Assembly (NCBI GenBank): GCA_021775515.1
Contig: JAJFHR010000219.1
Location: 1 to 22,815 of the forward strand
From: Hyphomicrobiales bacterium
Lineage (GTDB): Bacteria > Pseudomonadota > Alphaproteobacteria > Rhizobiales > JAJFHR01
Direction: 5' to 3'
Length of the DNA: 22,815 bases
Positions 15,695 to 22,815 of this stretch are shown here, one piece after another. The translations under genes and the position numbers were made by a program. The notes beneath the pieces were generated by a model. It did no database searches. It saw nothing but the letters and a program-made list of their open reading frames with translations, and was not told where the DNA came from. Positions within the stretch are counted from its first letter, which is position 1, and every line of letters starts with the position of its first letter.

Positions 15695-17299
15695 CTAAAC
15701 CTCAGATCCCAGGTTCGCTCCCGGGATATATTTTTTGGTTTTTTCCATCAATTTGGACATAAATTCAGTAAGCCGCTTATCAGCAGCCTCTTCTGATTCC
15801 GTCTGGGAAACCGGTGTCACCAACCTTACCAGAGTTCCATCGGTTCTGTTCATCAAAATTGCATCTTTTAGTAAATACCACTTTGCCCAGTATTCATTTG
15901 CAATTTTCCGTCCGCGTTGATCGAACCAATAGTACACTATTTGTTTTACATCACCACGCTGAATAACGACGCGATTGTATGGCATTGGTCCGCCATTGCC
16001 ATCACTCACCTGAAGGTACTGCTTTTCATTAAGATCGGTGATGAACCACCCGCCACCTGGAATGCAGGCTTGCGGGGAATGCGGAGACACCCCATTTCGC
16101 TGTGATTTGTAATAGGCAATGTACAGATTTATGCTTTGTTGCCCGGGGGAATTATAGTTCGCTAAAATATAATCATCCACACCCAGGAATAATTCGATCC
16201 GCGGCCGCAGGAAAGATGTACGGCCTTTCCATTCACCTATTTGTTTGGGAAAAGAAACAAATCTTTGCCGGTCGGGAACACTCTCTACCCGGTTTGAGAT
16301 TGAAAATATCAAAACAAACGCGATGCCCAATGAGGCCACGGCACTAAAAAGCGGGCTCATTTTTTTTGCCGGGATCGGGGATCCACTGGCTTTTACCGCT
16401 TTAACTTCAGGAAAACGCAAAGATTCGAAAAAACTTCTGCCGGAAGTGAATTTGTTCAAAAGATAAATTTCGCCGGCCAAAACCAAACCACAAGCAGCAA
16501 AGATGGCCCAACCTTGAAAATAGTGCAGGAAACCTTCTGCCATTCCGATGCCCCAATAATTTACCAGAACACCAATCATGCCAATCCGGGCCGAGTTCAT
16601 AAAAATAGTTATTGGGATGGTTGACAAAAATAGCAAAGACCGCTGCCACAAGGGGGCGTTGAAAAAATAGGCGGTGAGAAATCCCAACGAAAGCAACGGA
16701 TAAAGATAACGCAATCCGCTGCAAGCTTCGGCAACCAGGAGCTGATACTCGCCAAGGTCAATTACATTACCCTCAAGATAGACCGGAATATTTAACAGCC
16801 TGATGAAAAATACACCAAGTTCAGAGGAAATAAGCTGAAGCCGCCAAGATAGAGCAGCATCAACGAAAAACGGCAGCGGGATTGCAAACAACAGGAAAAA
16901 CAACGGCAACAAACAAATCCGCAGCAAACTAAGCCCGCCGAATGTCATCAAAATGCCAGCAAGGGACAGAACAAATCCAACTTGGGCGAGAATATAAATC
17001 GCACTCAGATTGCCAATCACCAGCATGCCGATTGACGCAAGAACAACTACCAGTCCAAACCAACTCGGGCGGCCGATACTTTGAACTATTGCGTCACGGC
17101 GCATCCATAAAAGCCAGACTGAAAGAAGGGGAATAAAGAATGCGTGGCCGTATTCTTCTTGTTTCGTCCAGCGGTCGACTAATTGCACGAGCCCCTCGCT
17201 GAACGCTACGCCACTAACAAGAACCGCAATGCCAAGAAGGATGGCAAGAATGACACCGCTACCTGATCGCCCTTTTGCTGTATCCATGGTGATTTGCAT
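15695..17299 (-). CDS. xrtD: Exosortase D (XrtD) fused to an EpsI domain
   Basis: Exosortases are inner-membrane transpeptidase-like enzymes that recognise C-terminal sorting tails. This 534-residue protein has about eight membrane helices in residues 15-280 and shows the catalytic triad: Cys193 in VAEACSGLRYLYPLL, Arg238 in NSARIGMIG and His259 in GFLHYFQGW. After a linker and one more helix (about 317-335) comes an EpsI domain (336 to about 500) with the motif HSPQACIPGGGW (Cys412). The exosortase-EpsI fusion and the nearby VPLPA-type substrate fit exosortase D rather than XrtA. The ATG at 17299 is taken as start; an ATG at 17287 is an alternative, and the upstream GTAGGG is only a fair Shine-Dalgarno site. 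It lies between the GT26-STAS gene (273-bp gap) and the TPR lipoprotein gene (44-bp gap). All key residues are present, so it should be active. Confidence 0.93.
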   Translation of the reverse strand: MQITMDTAKGRSGSGVILAILLGIAVLVSGVAFSEGLVQLVDRWTKQEEYGHAFFIPLLSVWLLWMRRDAIVQSIGRPSWFGLVVVLASIGMLVIGNLSAIYILAQVGFVLSLAGILMTFGGLSLLRICLLPLFFLLFAIPLPFFVDAALSWRLQLISSELGVFFIRLLNIPVYLEGNVIDLGEYQLLVAEACSGLRYLYPLLSLGFLTAYFFNAPLWQRSLLFLSTIPITIFMNSARIGMIGVLVNYWGIGMAEGFLHYFQGWAIFAACGLVLAGEIYLLNKFTSGRSFFESLRFPEVKAVKASGSPIPAKKMSPLFSAVASLGIAFVLIFSISNRVESVPDRQRFVSFPKQIGEWKGRTSFLRPRIELFLGVDDYILANYNSPGQQSINLYIAYYKSQRNGVSPHSPQACIPGGGWFITDLNEKQYLQVSDGNGGPMPYNRVVIQRGDVKQIVYYWFDQRGRKIANEYWAKWYLLKDAILMNRTDGTLVRLVTPVSQTESEEAADKRLTEFMSKLMEKTKKYIPGANLGSEV

Positions 17300-17572
17300 T
17301 TTTAACCCTACCCTGTACTCAACCCTACAAAATCCTTTACGGAAATTTTTTCTGCATCCTGTTATAGAAAAACGACCAGACTATGGCTTTTTTGCTCAAC
17401 CAATTTTATGGATTAACCGAACTGGCACTTTAAGTCCATGAGCAATCTTTTTTCCATAAGGAACGTATAATATCATTAATAATCGAGAAGGTCTGTTCTG
17501 GACTATCCTTCTGGAGGAATTGCGCTGCCAAAAATTCAATACCCCAAAATTCAGGCCGACACGATGCTTCCT

Positions 17573-18730
17573 CTACCGATGGCCTTCCAACAAAAACTCA
17601 AGCCCGTGCTTTCTAAACAATCTGTACGTTTTCAACGAGCCGCCTACTATATTTAACTTATTGTTTTGTCTCAATAATCGTTTCCTCAACATGACCAGTG
17701 TCCCGAAGGCGCAAGCATCCATAAATTCGAGCAGGCCGGTTTCCACAACAATATCAAGGCCACTATCGGCAGCATTCCGGAAACACTTTTGAATTTCGGC
17801 AATGTGTTTACCTGACACATGCCCCGATAAGGATATCACAACCTTATTACCTTCAGTTCGGCTGTTGATAGCAAAACCGGTTGTTTGAGAATTGGCAAGA
17901 TAGGCCAGGCGCAAATTCAACAATACCAGCGGAAATACTCTGGTAATCAACAACCAAAGCAGGCTAAGTCCGTCTTTAAAATAACGGCGCCACAATCCAG
18001 GTTCCTCTTTAATACGCCACAGCCATTCAAAGCCGGTTTTGCTGACAAAATTGGGGGCTCTGGCAACTCCACCCGCCTCAAAATTTATAACCGCCCCCAA
18101 ATGACTGCGTAGCGGGATGGTCAGTTTGTCTTTGTTGCGCTCTAGCCAGAGGTGGCCTTTGACCGCCCCAAGCGCAACAACCAGAAAATCGGCACCGCTG
18201 TCATTTATGGAAGCGATAATCTCGTCCTTGCTCAAATCCTCCAGTGAGGCAAACCCTGGTCCCAGGGCACCCGCACAAGTCAAATTGCCATTTTGCCGAT
18301 TGATACTGCTGCAGGCCTGCTCTGCCACCCCGTCTGCACCTCCAAAAAAAAACACTGACAAGGGCGCATGTTTGCCGTCATTTGTTTTTTTAAGAGCTTC
18401 AAATAGGTCGGATCCGGCAACCCGTTCGGGCAGTGGAATTCCCACCAACTTGGCAATCCAGATCAGTGGCATGCCATCTGCCACACAAAGGTCGCTATCA
18501 AGCACAGCGTCCCTGAATTCTGCGTTTTGCCCGCCGTTGATCAAGAAATTCACGTTCGCGGTAGACAATAAATATGGTTCACCGCTTACAGCGGCCCGCC
18601 GAAGTCGATCGCCGGCATCACCGATTTTGACCGCATCAAAAACAAGGCCGAGAATACAATAAACGTCACGATCAATATCGTCGTGAAAATTAACTTTCGA
18701 CTTTTCATCTCGTGTACGCACTATACTCAT
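17573..18730 (-). CDS. WecG/TagA/CpsF glycosyltransferase (GT26) fused to a STAS domain
   Basis: The first part of this 385-residue protein (about 24-240) is a GT26 transferase that adds the second sugar to a lipid-linked intermediate at the cytoplasmic face. Motifs seen are LLSTANVNFL, VADGMPLIW with the conserved Asp85, ERVAGSDLF, FFFGGADGVAE, and GVARAPNFVSKTGFEWLWRI. A hydrophobic stretch follows (about 254-278, GLSLLWLLITRVFPLVLLNL), which may anchor it to the membrane. Residues 285-383 look like a STAS domain of the anti-sigma-factor-antagonist type: NKVVISLSGHVSG, then LEFMDACAFGTLVMLRKRL and NKLNIVGGS. In classical STAS regulators the turn reads DSSG with a phosphorylated Ser; here it reads DACA, so that site is missing. 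It lies between acyltransferase and exosortase genes. No Shine-Dalgarno site is strong at the chosen ATG. Confidence 0.88.
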   Translation of the reverse strand: MSIVRTRDEKSKVNFHDDIDRDVYCILGLVFDAVKIGDAGDRLRRAAVSGEPYLLSTANVNFLINGGQNAEFRDAVLDSDLCVADGMPLIWIAKLVGIPLPERVAGSDLFEALKKTNDGKHAPLSVFFFGGADGVAEQACSSINRQNGNLTCAGALGPGFASLEDLSKDEIIASINDSGADFLVVALGAVKGHLWLERNKDKLTIPLRSHLGAVINFEAGGVARAPNFVSKTGFEWLWRIKEEPGLWRRYFKDGLSLLWLLITRVFPLVLLNLRLAYLANSQTTGFAINSRTEGNKVVISLSGHVSGKHIAEIQKCFRNAADSGLDIVVETGLLEFMDACAFGTLVMLRKRLLRQNNKLNIVGGSLKTYRLFRKHGLEFLLEGHR

Positions 18731-18815
18731 GCCTATTAATCAAATTCGGTCCTGCAACTCCTAAGCAGGCACACCAAGGGTGTATCGCAGCAATTATCTT
18801 ACATCCAAAAAAAAA

Positions 18816-19817
18816 TCATCTCCCCAGTCCGGCCAGTAGCGAAAACTCAAATTTCTTCGCTATCAAAAAGAGACCCGTCGGGCCAACCAGCCCAGCGACT
18901 GTTCCAGCCATTAAATGCAAGGGTAAATTATCCACTCCTAGAGCAATTAGAATTACCCGTGCACCAGATGTAAATATGACATGAGCGACAAATATAGAAA
19001 ACGAAATCGTACCTATGAAGATAAGGCCACGCACTAAGAGGGTTTGGGAAAATTGAGCCAATACCCAAGGCACCAGCATAACCAGCCCGATGATACAAAA
19101 AAATGCAGCGATAAAATTAACCGCCAAGAAGGGTGCCTGCCACACCAGCATAAACGCCAGTTGGGCAGCAATAAAAACAACGCCTCCGAAGATTGCCATC
19201 CAGCCATTTTCAGGACGATCTAACGCAAATTTGGCTAAAAACACCCCCGCGACAAAAAACGGCAGGTTGGTCAATGCACCCACAAATACAGGTGCCAGTG
19301 CTGATGGAATTTGTGAAATCGTCCCAGACAAAACTACGCCGAGCGCGGCCAGACCAAACGCGAAAAACAAGGGTCTCATTAATCGGGGGGAAAAAATAGT
19401 AATGCAAAGACCGATTTGAATAAGAAACAGCGCCCAAAGAAACCAAAATTGCTCCTTGGGGGGAAACGGTGCATAAGCCAAATCTGTTGAGGTAACAGGA
19501 CTGTTGACAAGGTCTCCGGCTAAATATTTTACGGAAAAATGCACATAGCTCCAGAGAACCAGCGGATAGATCAGCAAAATGAGCCGCGACTTAACAATTT
19601 CACGAAAACCATTTTTTATAAGGATTTTTTCGAAAAATAGCCCGGAGAGGAAAAAAAACAAAGGCATATGAAACAAATAGATCGCGCGATCAACCAACTC
19701 GAATACTATACTCGAGTCAATGTGTCCGGAAAGACGCAGACCTCTCCAGACATGGCCAAATACAACCAGGAATATCCCGATTCCACGAAGAAAATCTACA
19801 TTATTGCAGCGGCTCAC
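18816..19817 (-). CDS. Acyltransferase 3 family membrane protein
   Basis: Acyltransferase 3 proteins move acetyl or other acyl groups across the inner membrane onto sugars. This 333-residue protein begins with the family signature NNVDFLRGIGIFLVVFGHVW (conserved Arg and His), followed by LFHMPLFFFLSGLFF and about ten hydrophobic helices, ending shortly after the last one. Usual length is 330-380 residues, so it is complete. The start is a GTG at 19817; there is no ATG before the signature, and the frame is closed by a stop 12 codons upstream. No good Shine-Dalgarno site is visible. It lies 82 bp after the UDP-xylose synthase-like gene and 85 bp before the GT26-STAS gene. It probably acylates the EPS repeat unit; the acyl group and target sugar cannot be told. 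Confidence 0.88.
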   Translation of the reverse strand: MSRCNNVDFLRGIGIFLVVFGHVWRGLRLSGHIDSSIVFELVDRAIYLFHMPLFFFLSGLFFEKILIKNGFREIVKSRLILLIYPLVLWSYVHFSVKYLAGDLVNSPVTSTDLAYAPFPPKEQFWFLWALFLIQIGLCITIFSPRLMRPLFFAFGLAALGVVLSGTISQIPSALAPVFVGALTNLPFFVAGVFLAKFALDRPENGWMAIFGGVVFIAAQLAFMLVWQAPFLAVNFIAAFFCIIGLVMLVPWVLAQFSQTLLVRGLIFIGTISFSIFVAHVIFTSGARVILIALGVDNLPLHLMAGTVAGLVGPTGLFLIAKKFEFSLLAGLGR

Positions 19818-19899
19818 AATATAAACCCACTCTTGATCGGGAGAATTTCTGGTTCAAGTTCGCAAACGCGTAAATAAAAGAGTCCGACAAATGATCTGA

Positions 19900-20874
19900 T
19901 CAGGACGGATAGTCGGTCACACCCTCTATCGATTTGAAATAGGCAATAGTGGCTTCAAGCCCGTCACTTAGTGCAACCGAAGGCGACCAGTCGAGTTTTG
20001 CTTTCGCCAGGGAAATATCAGGTCGCCGCCGTTTCGGATCATCCTGAGGCAAAGCTTCCATGATCATCTCTTGCGACGTTTCGATTTTAGCGCACACCAG
20101 TTCGGCAAGTTCACGTATCGTGAATTCAACCGGGTTGCCCAGATTAACCGGGCCAACAAAATCTGGCGGACTTTCCATTAGCCGGATCAACCCATCCACC
20201 AAGTCATCAACATAACAAAACGACCTTGTCTGACTGCCGTCACCATAAAGCGTGATCGGCTCGCCCTTGAGAGCCTGAATGATAAAATTCGAGACAACCC
20301 GCCCATCAGAAGGATGCATTCGAGATCCGTAAGTGTTGAAAATCCGGGCTACCTTGATCTCAAGTCCATGTTGACGATGGTAGTCAAAAAACAAAGTCTC
20401 CGCGCAACGTTTGCCTTCATCGTAACATGAGCGTGGTCCGATCGGGTTTACACTGCCCCAATAATCTTCTTTCTGCGGATGAACCTCTGGATCACCATAA
20501 ACTTCGCTGGTCGAAGCCTGAAGGATTTTACAACTTATCCGCTTGGCCATACCCAGCATGTTAATTGCCCCGTGAACGGACGTTTTAGTGGTCTGAACCG
20601 GATCATGTTGATAATGGATGGGCGAGGCCGGACACGCCAGGTTATAAATCTCATCCACCTCTACATAGAGCGGAAACGTAACGTCATGGCGGATAAACTC
20701 AAAACGCGGGTGGTTATGCAGGTGTTCGATATTTCGCTTGGTGCCGGTGAAGAGATTGTCGATGCACAATACTTCGTGGCCCTGCTCCAACAGCCTGTCG
20801 ATAAGGTGCGAGCCAAGAAAACCGGCTCCTCCGGTAACTGATATCCTCTTGCGACTATCATAAAGACGTGGCAC
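19900..20874 (-). CDS. UDP-glucuronate decarboxylase (UDP-xylose synthase)-like SDR enzyme
   Basis: This extended short-chain dehydrogenase/reductase of 324 residues uses NAD to convert UDP-glucuronate to UDP-xylose in the cytoplasm. The N-terminal Rossmann motif is TGGAGFLGSH (14-23), the catalytic Ser/Thr lies in LQASTSEVYGDPEVHPQ, and Tyr151 and Lys155 of YDEGK form the catalytic pair. The strings HDVTFPLYVEVDEIYNLACP, HGAINMLGMAKR and RMHPSDGRVVSNFI are typical of bacterial UDP-xylose synthases rather than of 4-epimerases. The GTG at 20874 is chosen: AGGAGG lies exactly seven bases upstream. An upstream ATG at 20898 would put this perfect site inside the gene. The gene sits between the O-antigen ligase-like and acyltransferase genes and supplies a nucleotide sugar for the EPS. 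Confidence 0.92.
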   Translation of the reverse strand: MPRLYDSRKRISVTGGAGFLGSHLIDRLLEQGHEVLCIDNLFTGTKRNIEHLHNHPRFEFIRHDVTFPLYVEVDEIYNLACPASPIHYQHDPVQTTKTSVHGAINMLGMAKRISCKILQASTSEVYGDPEVHPQKEDYWGSVNPIGPRSCYDEGKRCAETLFFDYHRQHGLEIKVARIFNTYGSRMHPSDGRVVSNFIIQALKGEPITLYGDGSQTRSFCYVDDLVDGLIRLMESPPDFVGPVNLGNPVEFTIRELAELVCAKIETSQEMIMEALPQDDPKRRRPDISLAKAKLDWSPSVALSDGLEATIAYFKSIEGVTDYPS

Positions 20875-20881
20875 GTGATGA

Positions 20882-20887
20882 CCTCCT
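20882..20887 (-). promoter_or_regulatory. Shine-Dalgarno site fixing the UDP-xylose synthase start
   Basis: A full AGGAGG on the minus strand is seven bases before the GTG at 20874. It favours that codon over the in-frame ATG at 20898, which would add only eight residues outside the Rossmann fold. Confidence 0.75.
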
Positions 20888-20921
20888 AAGTCAGGCATTT
20901 TTGTGGAACCTTGCAGCGTTT

Positions 20922-20949
20922 AGTCTGCAAAGTTAGTTCATTCTGTCAA
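20922..20949 (-). promoter_or_regulatory. Candidate internal promoter before the UDP-xylose synthase gene
   Basis: A consensus -35 box TTGACA (20949-20944, minus strand) is followed after 16 bases by CAGACT (20927-20922), only 3 of 6 to the -10 consensus. It lies in the 115-bp gap after the O-antigen ligase-like gene and could start a transcript for the downstream five genes. Confidence 0.35.
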
Positions 20950-20989
20950 GAACGATGGAGAGTTCGAAATCGTTTTTTAAAATCTAGGG

Positions 20990-22357
20990 TTAATTGGATT
21001 TTTTTGCACTCGAAGTTAAGGCGGCTTCCTTGGGGAATTTTTCCCCACCACGCCGGTTGCCACTTTTTCTCCCATGGCCCCAATAGCCAAGTTGTTGTGA
21101 AACACCGGCAACCATTCCCGTCATAACTGCAAAGAAATATTGAACAGTGGAAGTAACAAATATCCACTCATAAAACGAATGTAAATAGACCATCAGGAGG
21201 CCAACGCCGAGACCCAACAGCAAATCGCCTTTTGGATCATATCGGTTTCGCCATCCACATTTAAATGCCGTTAGCAGAGGAAGAAGCAATACAAAAGCCA
21301 AGGCGACAATTCCCAGAAATCCTATTTCAGCGGTTGTCAATAAAAAGAAGTTATGGACATGCCCGCTTCTGCTGCCGCCAAAAGCGGTAACTCCACCACG
21401 CTCCATATAACCTTGGGCATTTGCAACAACGACAAAATTGTTGGCACCTATGCCCAACGGATAATCATTGATTATTAATTTTGCCGTTTTCTCATAGGCG
21501 GTACGCTCATCATATTCTCCAGAGAAGGGCTCATTGGCAAAACGCTTTTCAAATGCCGCTATAACAATCGGCGCAAACATCCCCGCCACGATAAGACCTG
21601 CTACGGCCACCATCGCTTTACGGGGCGTATACTGCCGGATAATCGAAAGAAAAAAGACCAAACCGATGCCGGCTCCGGCCAGCCCTAGCGTTGCCCGCGA
21701 TGTTGTGAGTGCGGCTACAATAATTCCGGCAAGAGGACCCGATCTGATAGTCCAGTGTTTTTCGCCCGACAACAATAAGGCAATGAGCGGTATTGTGACA
21801 AAATTCGCCACCAGTCCCAGTAAATTTTGATGTGCAAGCGTGCCTTTCGTTTGAACAATTCCCAATCCAAATCTCTGCCAGATCACGAATAACGCCTGAA
21901 GGCATAATCCGATGGCCATTCCCTTGATCAAAGCCTTGACCACCTCGTAATCAACGCTCGCGCGCGCTACAACCGCGTAGAGCAAAAACACCCGGGCGAT
22001 TTGCCATAAATAAAATGCGCTTGCAAAAGGAACGCCTGCCTGAAACACCGAAAACAACACTGCCAGGAAATAAAATACCATGGCGGTACGGAAGGGTAAT
22101 GGATGGCGCGATTTGGGGGAATTCCAATAAATGGCAAGAGCAAGAACATCAAGGAGGGTTATTTCCATTCCCTTGGTGTGGCCGGGCCAAAACGGCCAGG
22201 AAATTACGGCGATATCCAAAAACGGCAGGGCAGCAAGCACAAAGAGCAGAAACCCCATCGCCATCCATACCCGCAAAATCTGATGTGGGTTTTTTCGCAG
22301 CCACATCGCAAACGGAAAAACGCTCAGTATTAAAACCAGAAATACCGCATACTTCAT
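20990..22357 (-). CDS. O-antigen ligase/polymerase (Wzy-like) family membrane protein
   Basis: This protein of about 455 residues, with ten or more hydrophobic helices, belongs to the O-antigen ligase/polymerase superfamily. Marks are GTLAHQNLLGLVANF before a helix, ALTTSRATLGLAGAGIGLVF, a large periplasmic loop with NDYPLGIGANNF, and SGHVHNFFLLTTAEIGFLG carrying the conserved His. Such proteins either polymerise lipid-linked repeats or ligate glycans to lipid or protein. In an exosortase locus both roles are possible, and ligation of glycan to the sorted protein is a speculative third. The ATG at 22357 is preferred, since the protein then starts directly with a membrane helix (MKYAVFLVLILSVFPF); a GTG at 22399 would add 14 Gly/Pro-rich residues and has no ribosome site. 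The C-terminal tail is basic and cytoplasmic. Confidence 0.85.
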   Translation of the reverse strand: MKYAVFLVLILSVFPFAMWLRKNPHQILRVWMAMGFLLFVLAALPFLDIAVISWPFWPGHTKGMEITLLDVLALAIYWNSPKSRHPLPFRTAMVFYFLAVLFSVFQAGVPFASAFYLWQIARVFLLYAVVARASVDYEVVKALIKGMAIGLCLQALFVIWQRFGLGIVQTKGTLAHQNLLGLVANFVTIPLIALLLSGEKHWTIRSGPLAGIIVAALTTSRATLGLAGAGIGLVFFLSIIRQYTPRKAMVAVAGLIVAGMFAPIVIAAFEKRFANEPFSGEYDERTAYEKTAKLIINDYPLGIGANNFVVVANAQGYMERGGVTAFGGSRSGHVHNFFLLTTAEIGFLGIVALAFVLLLPLLTAFKCGWRNRYDPKGDLLLGLGVGLLMVYLHSFYEWIFVTSTVQYFFAVMTGMVAGVSQQLGYWGHGRKSGNRRGGEKFPKEAALTSSAKKSN

Positions 22358-22481
22358 ATGAAAAGGTATACCTTGTTTTGGGCTACACCCGGGCCCCACA
22401 GGGGGAATGATCGTAAAATCTAAAGCTGTTAGTCAAAATTTTAGTGCCTCTTTGCTGTGCACGGAATTTTCGGAGCAGCAC

Positions 22482-22815
22482 TCAATATTCTCTAAATCTC
22501 TTATCCGATCGCAACGGGGATTCTTCGGGACAGAACAAAATGTCTATTTGAAACAAGGCATTGTCTAACGGTCGCCGGTGTATTTCGAGAATATCATAGG
22601 CAACAAAGCCGCGCTGAACCATATAGGCGACAACCTCATGCAAAACCGGACTGCCTTCATTGACATCAATAAGGGAGACTTCGAGAACGACGGCTTTTAC
22701 ATCTTTGAGTATCCGCTTGGCCCCGTCGAGTATCTGTAGTTCATAGCCCTGTGCGTCGATTTTCAGCAGATCAATAGAATCTTGACCTTCGAGTGCTGTA
22801 TCAAGTGTCTTTAAT
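22482..22815 (-). CDS. FkbM-family methyltransferase, C-terminal part
   Basis: The last 110 residues of a gene that enters from beyond the right edge. The segment IDLLKIDAQGYELQILDGAK is the FkbM-type methyltransferase motif. It is followed by VVLEVSLIDVNEGSPVLHEV, YMVQRGFVAYDILEIHRRPL and FQIDILFCP, the usual end of this family, then a stop at 22482-22484. These S-adenosylmethionine-dependent enzymes often O-methylate sugars of glycans or polyketides. The 124-bp distance to the O-antigen ligase-like gene and the same strand suggest membership of the EPS unit, so the polymer may carry O-methyl groups. The N-terminal SAM-binding part is out of view. Confidence 0.88.
   Translation of the reverse strand, partial: LKTLDTALEGQDSIDLLKIDAQGYELQILDGAKRILKDVKAVVLEVSLIDVNEGSPVLHEVVAYMVQRGFVAYDILEIHRRPLDNALFQIDILFCPEESPLRSDKRFREY

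Noticed and set aside
17392..17445. Inverted arms TTGCTCA and TGAGCAA upstream of the exosortase gene
   Set aside because: The arms are only 7 bp and 40 bp apart, and no T-run or promoter element lines up with them; the 273-bp gap otherwise shows nothing convincing.
17461..17471. TATAAT at 17466-17471 on the plus strand as a promoter
   Set aside because: No plus-strand gene follows it, the -35 region (CAATCT) does not fit, and the long open frame downstream is antisense to the GT26-STAS gene.
18771..18783. ACACC-AAG-GGTGT as a terminator after the acyltransferase gene
   Set aside because: The stem is 5 bp with a three-base loop and no T-run follows on the minus strand; the next gene of the unit starts 85 bp after the acyltransferase stop.
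1..22815. CRISPR arrays, insertion sequences, integrase or phage genes
   Set aside because: No regularly spaced repeats, transposase motifs or terminal inverted repeats were noticed while reading both strands; the EPS locus may still be mobile as a block, but there is no direct sign.

Overview
The window reads as chromosomal DNA of a Gram-negative bacterium, most likely a member of the Pseudomonadota and probably an alphaproteobacterium. The grounds are a stand-alone (non-pyrrolysine) MttB-family protein with the basic N-terminus usual in that class, an EttA-type ABC-F protein, a SPOR-domain protein, and an outer-membrane exopolysaccharide (EPS) export apparatus. Base composition looks moderate (mid-40s to about 50% GC by eye, not computed). 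The class assignment is an inference; no rRNA gene is present to test it.

Left part (1-4819), mixed housekeeping and accessory genes: the N-terminal third of ettA (minus), an orphan trimethylamine methyltransferase-family gene (plus), a small membrane protein with a C-terminal SPOR-like domain (minus), a decayed terC-family gene with two frameshifts and a stop (minus), and a secreted CAP/SCP-domain protein (plus).

Middle and right parts (4865-22815), a large EPS and exosortase locus. Read on the minus strand, the first unit (10870 to 4865) encodes a Wzz-type chain-length protein, a CpsD-type tyrosine kinase, a short OPX/Wza-like export protein, an outer-membrane beta-barrel whose start overlaps the export gene (ATGA), and a priming sugar-phosphate transferase. 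Next, on its own, is a small secreted protein with a VPLPA-type exosortase sorting tail (11134-11664) and its own terminator. A 546-bp gap with several inverted repeats separates it from a plus-strand ExeA-like ATPase (12211-13098). The second minus-strand unit (22815 to 13227) runs FkbM methyltransferase (partial), O-antigen ligase/polymerase-like protein, UDP-xylose synthase-like protein, acyltransferase 3, a WecG/TagA glycosyltransferase fused to a STAS domain, an exosortase D-EpsI fusion, and a TPR lipoprotein of the PrsT type.

Together these genes describe synthesis of a lipid-linked sugar (priming transferase, GT26), a nucleotide sugar supply (UDP-xylose), decoration (acyl and probably methyl groups), polymerisation, chain-length control and export, coupled to an exosortase with one candidate substrate in the window. 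No flippase (Wzx) and no ordinary GT1/GT2/GT4 glycosyltransferases are seen, so the locus probably continues beyond 22815. The points most worth a second look are the GT26-STAS fusion whose STAS phospho-acceptor site appears lost, the short OPX protein paired with a separate beta-barrel, the cluster of palindromes upstream of the Wzz unit, and the possible structured leader upstream of the ATPase gene.
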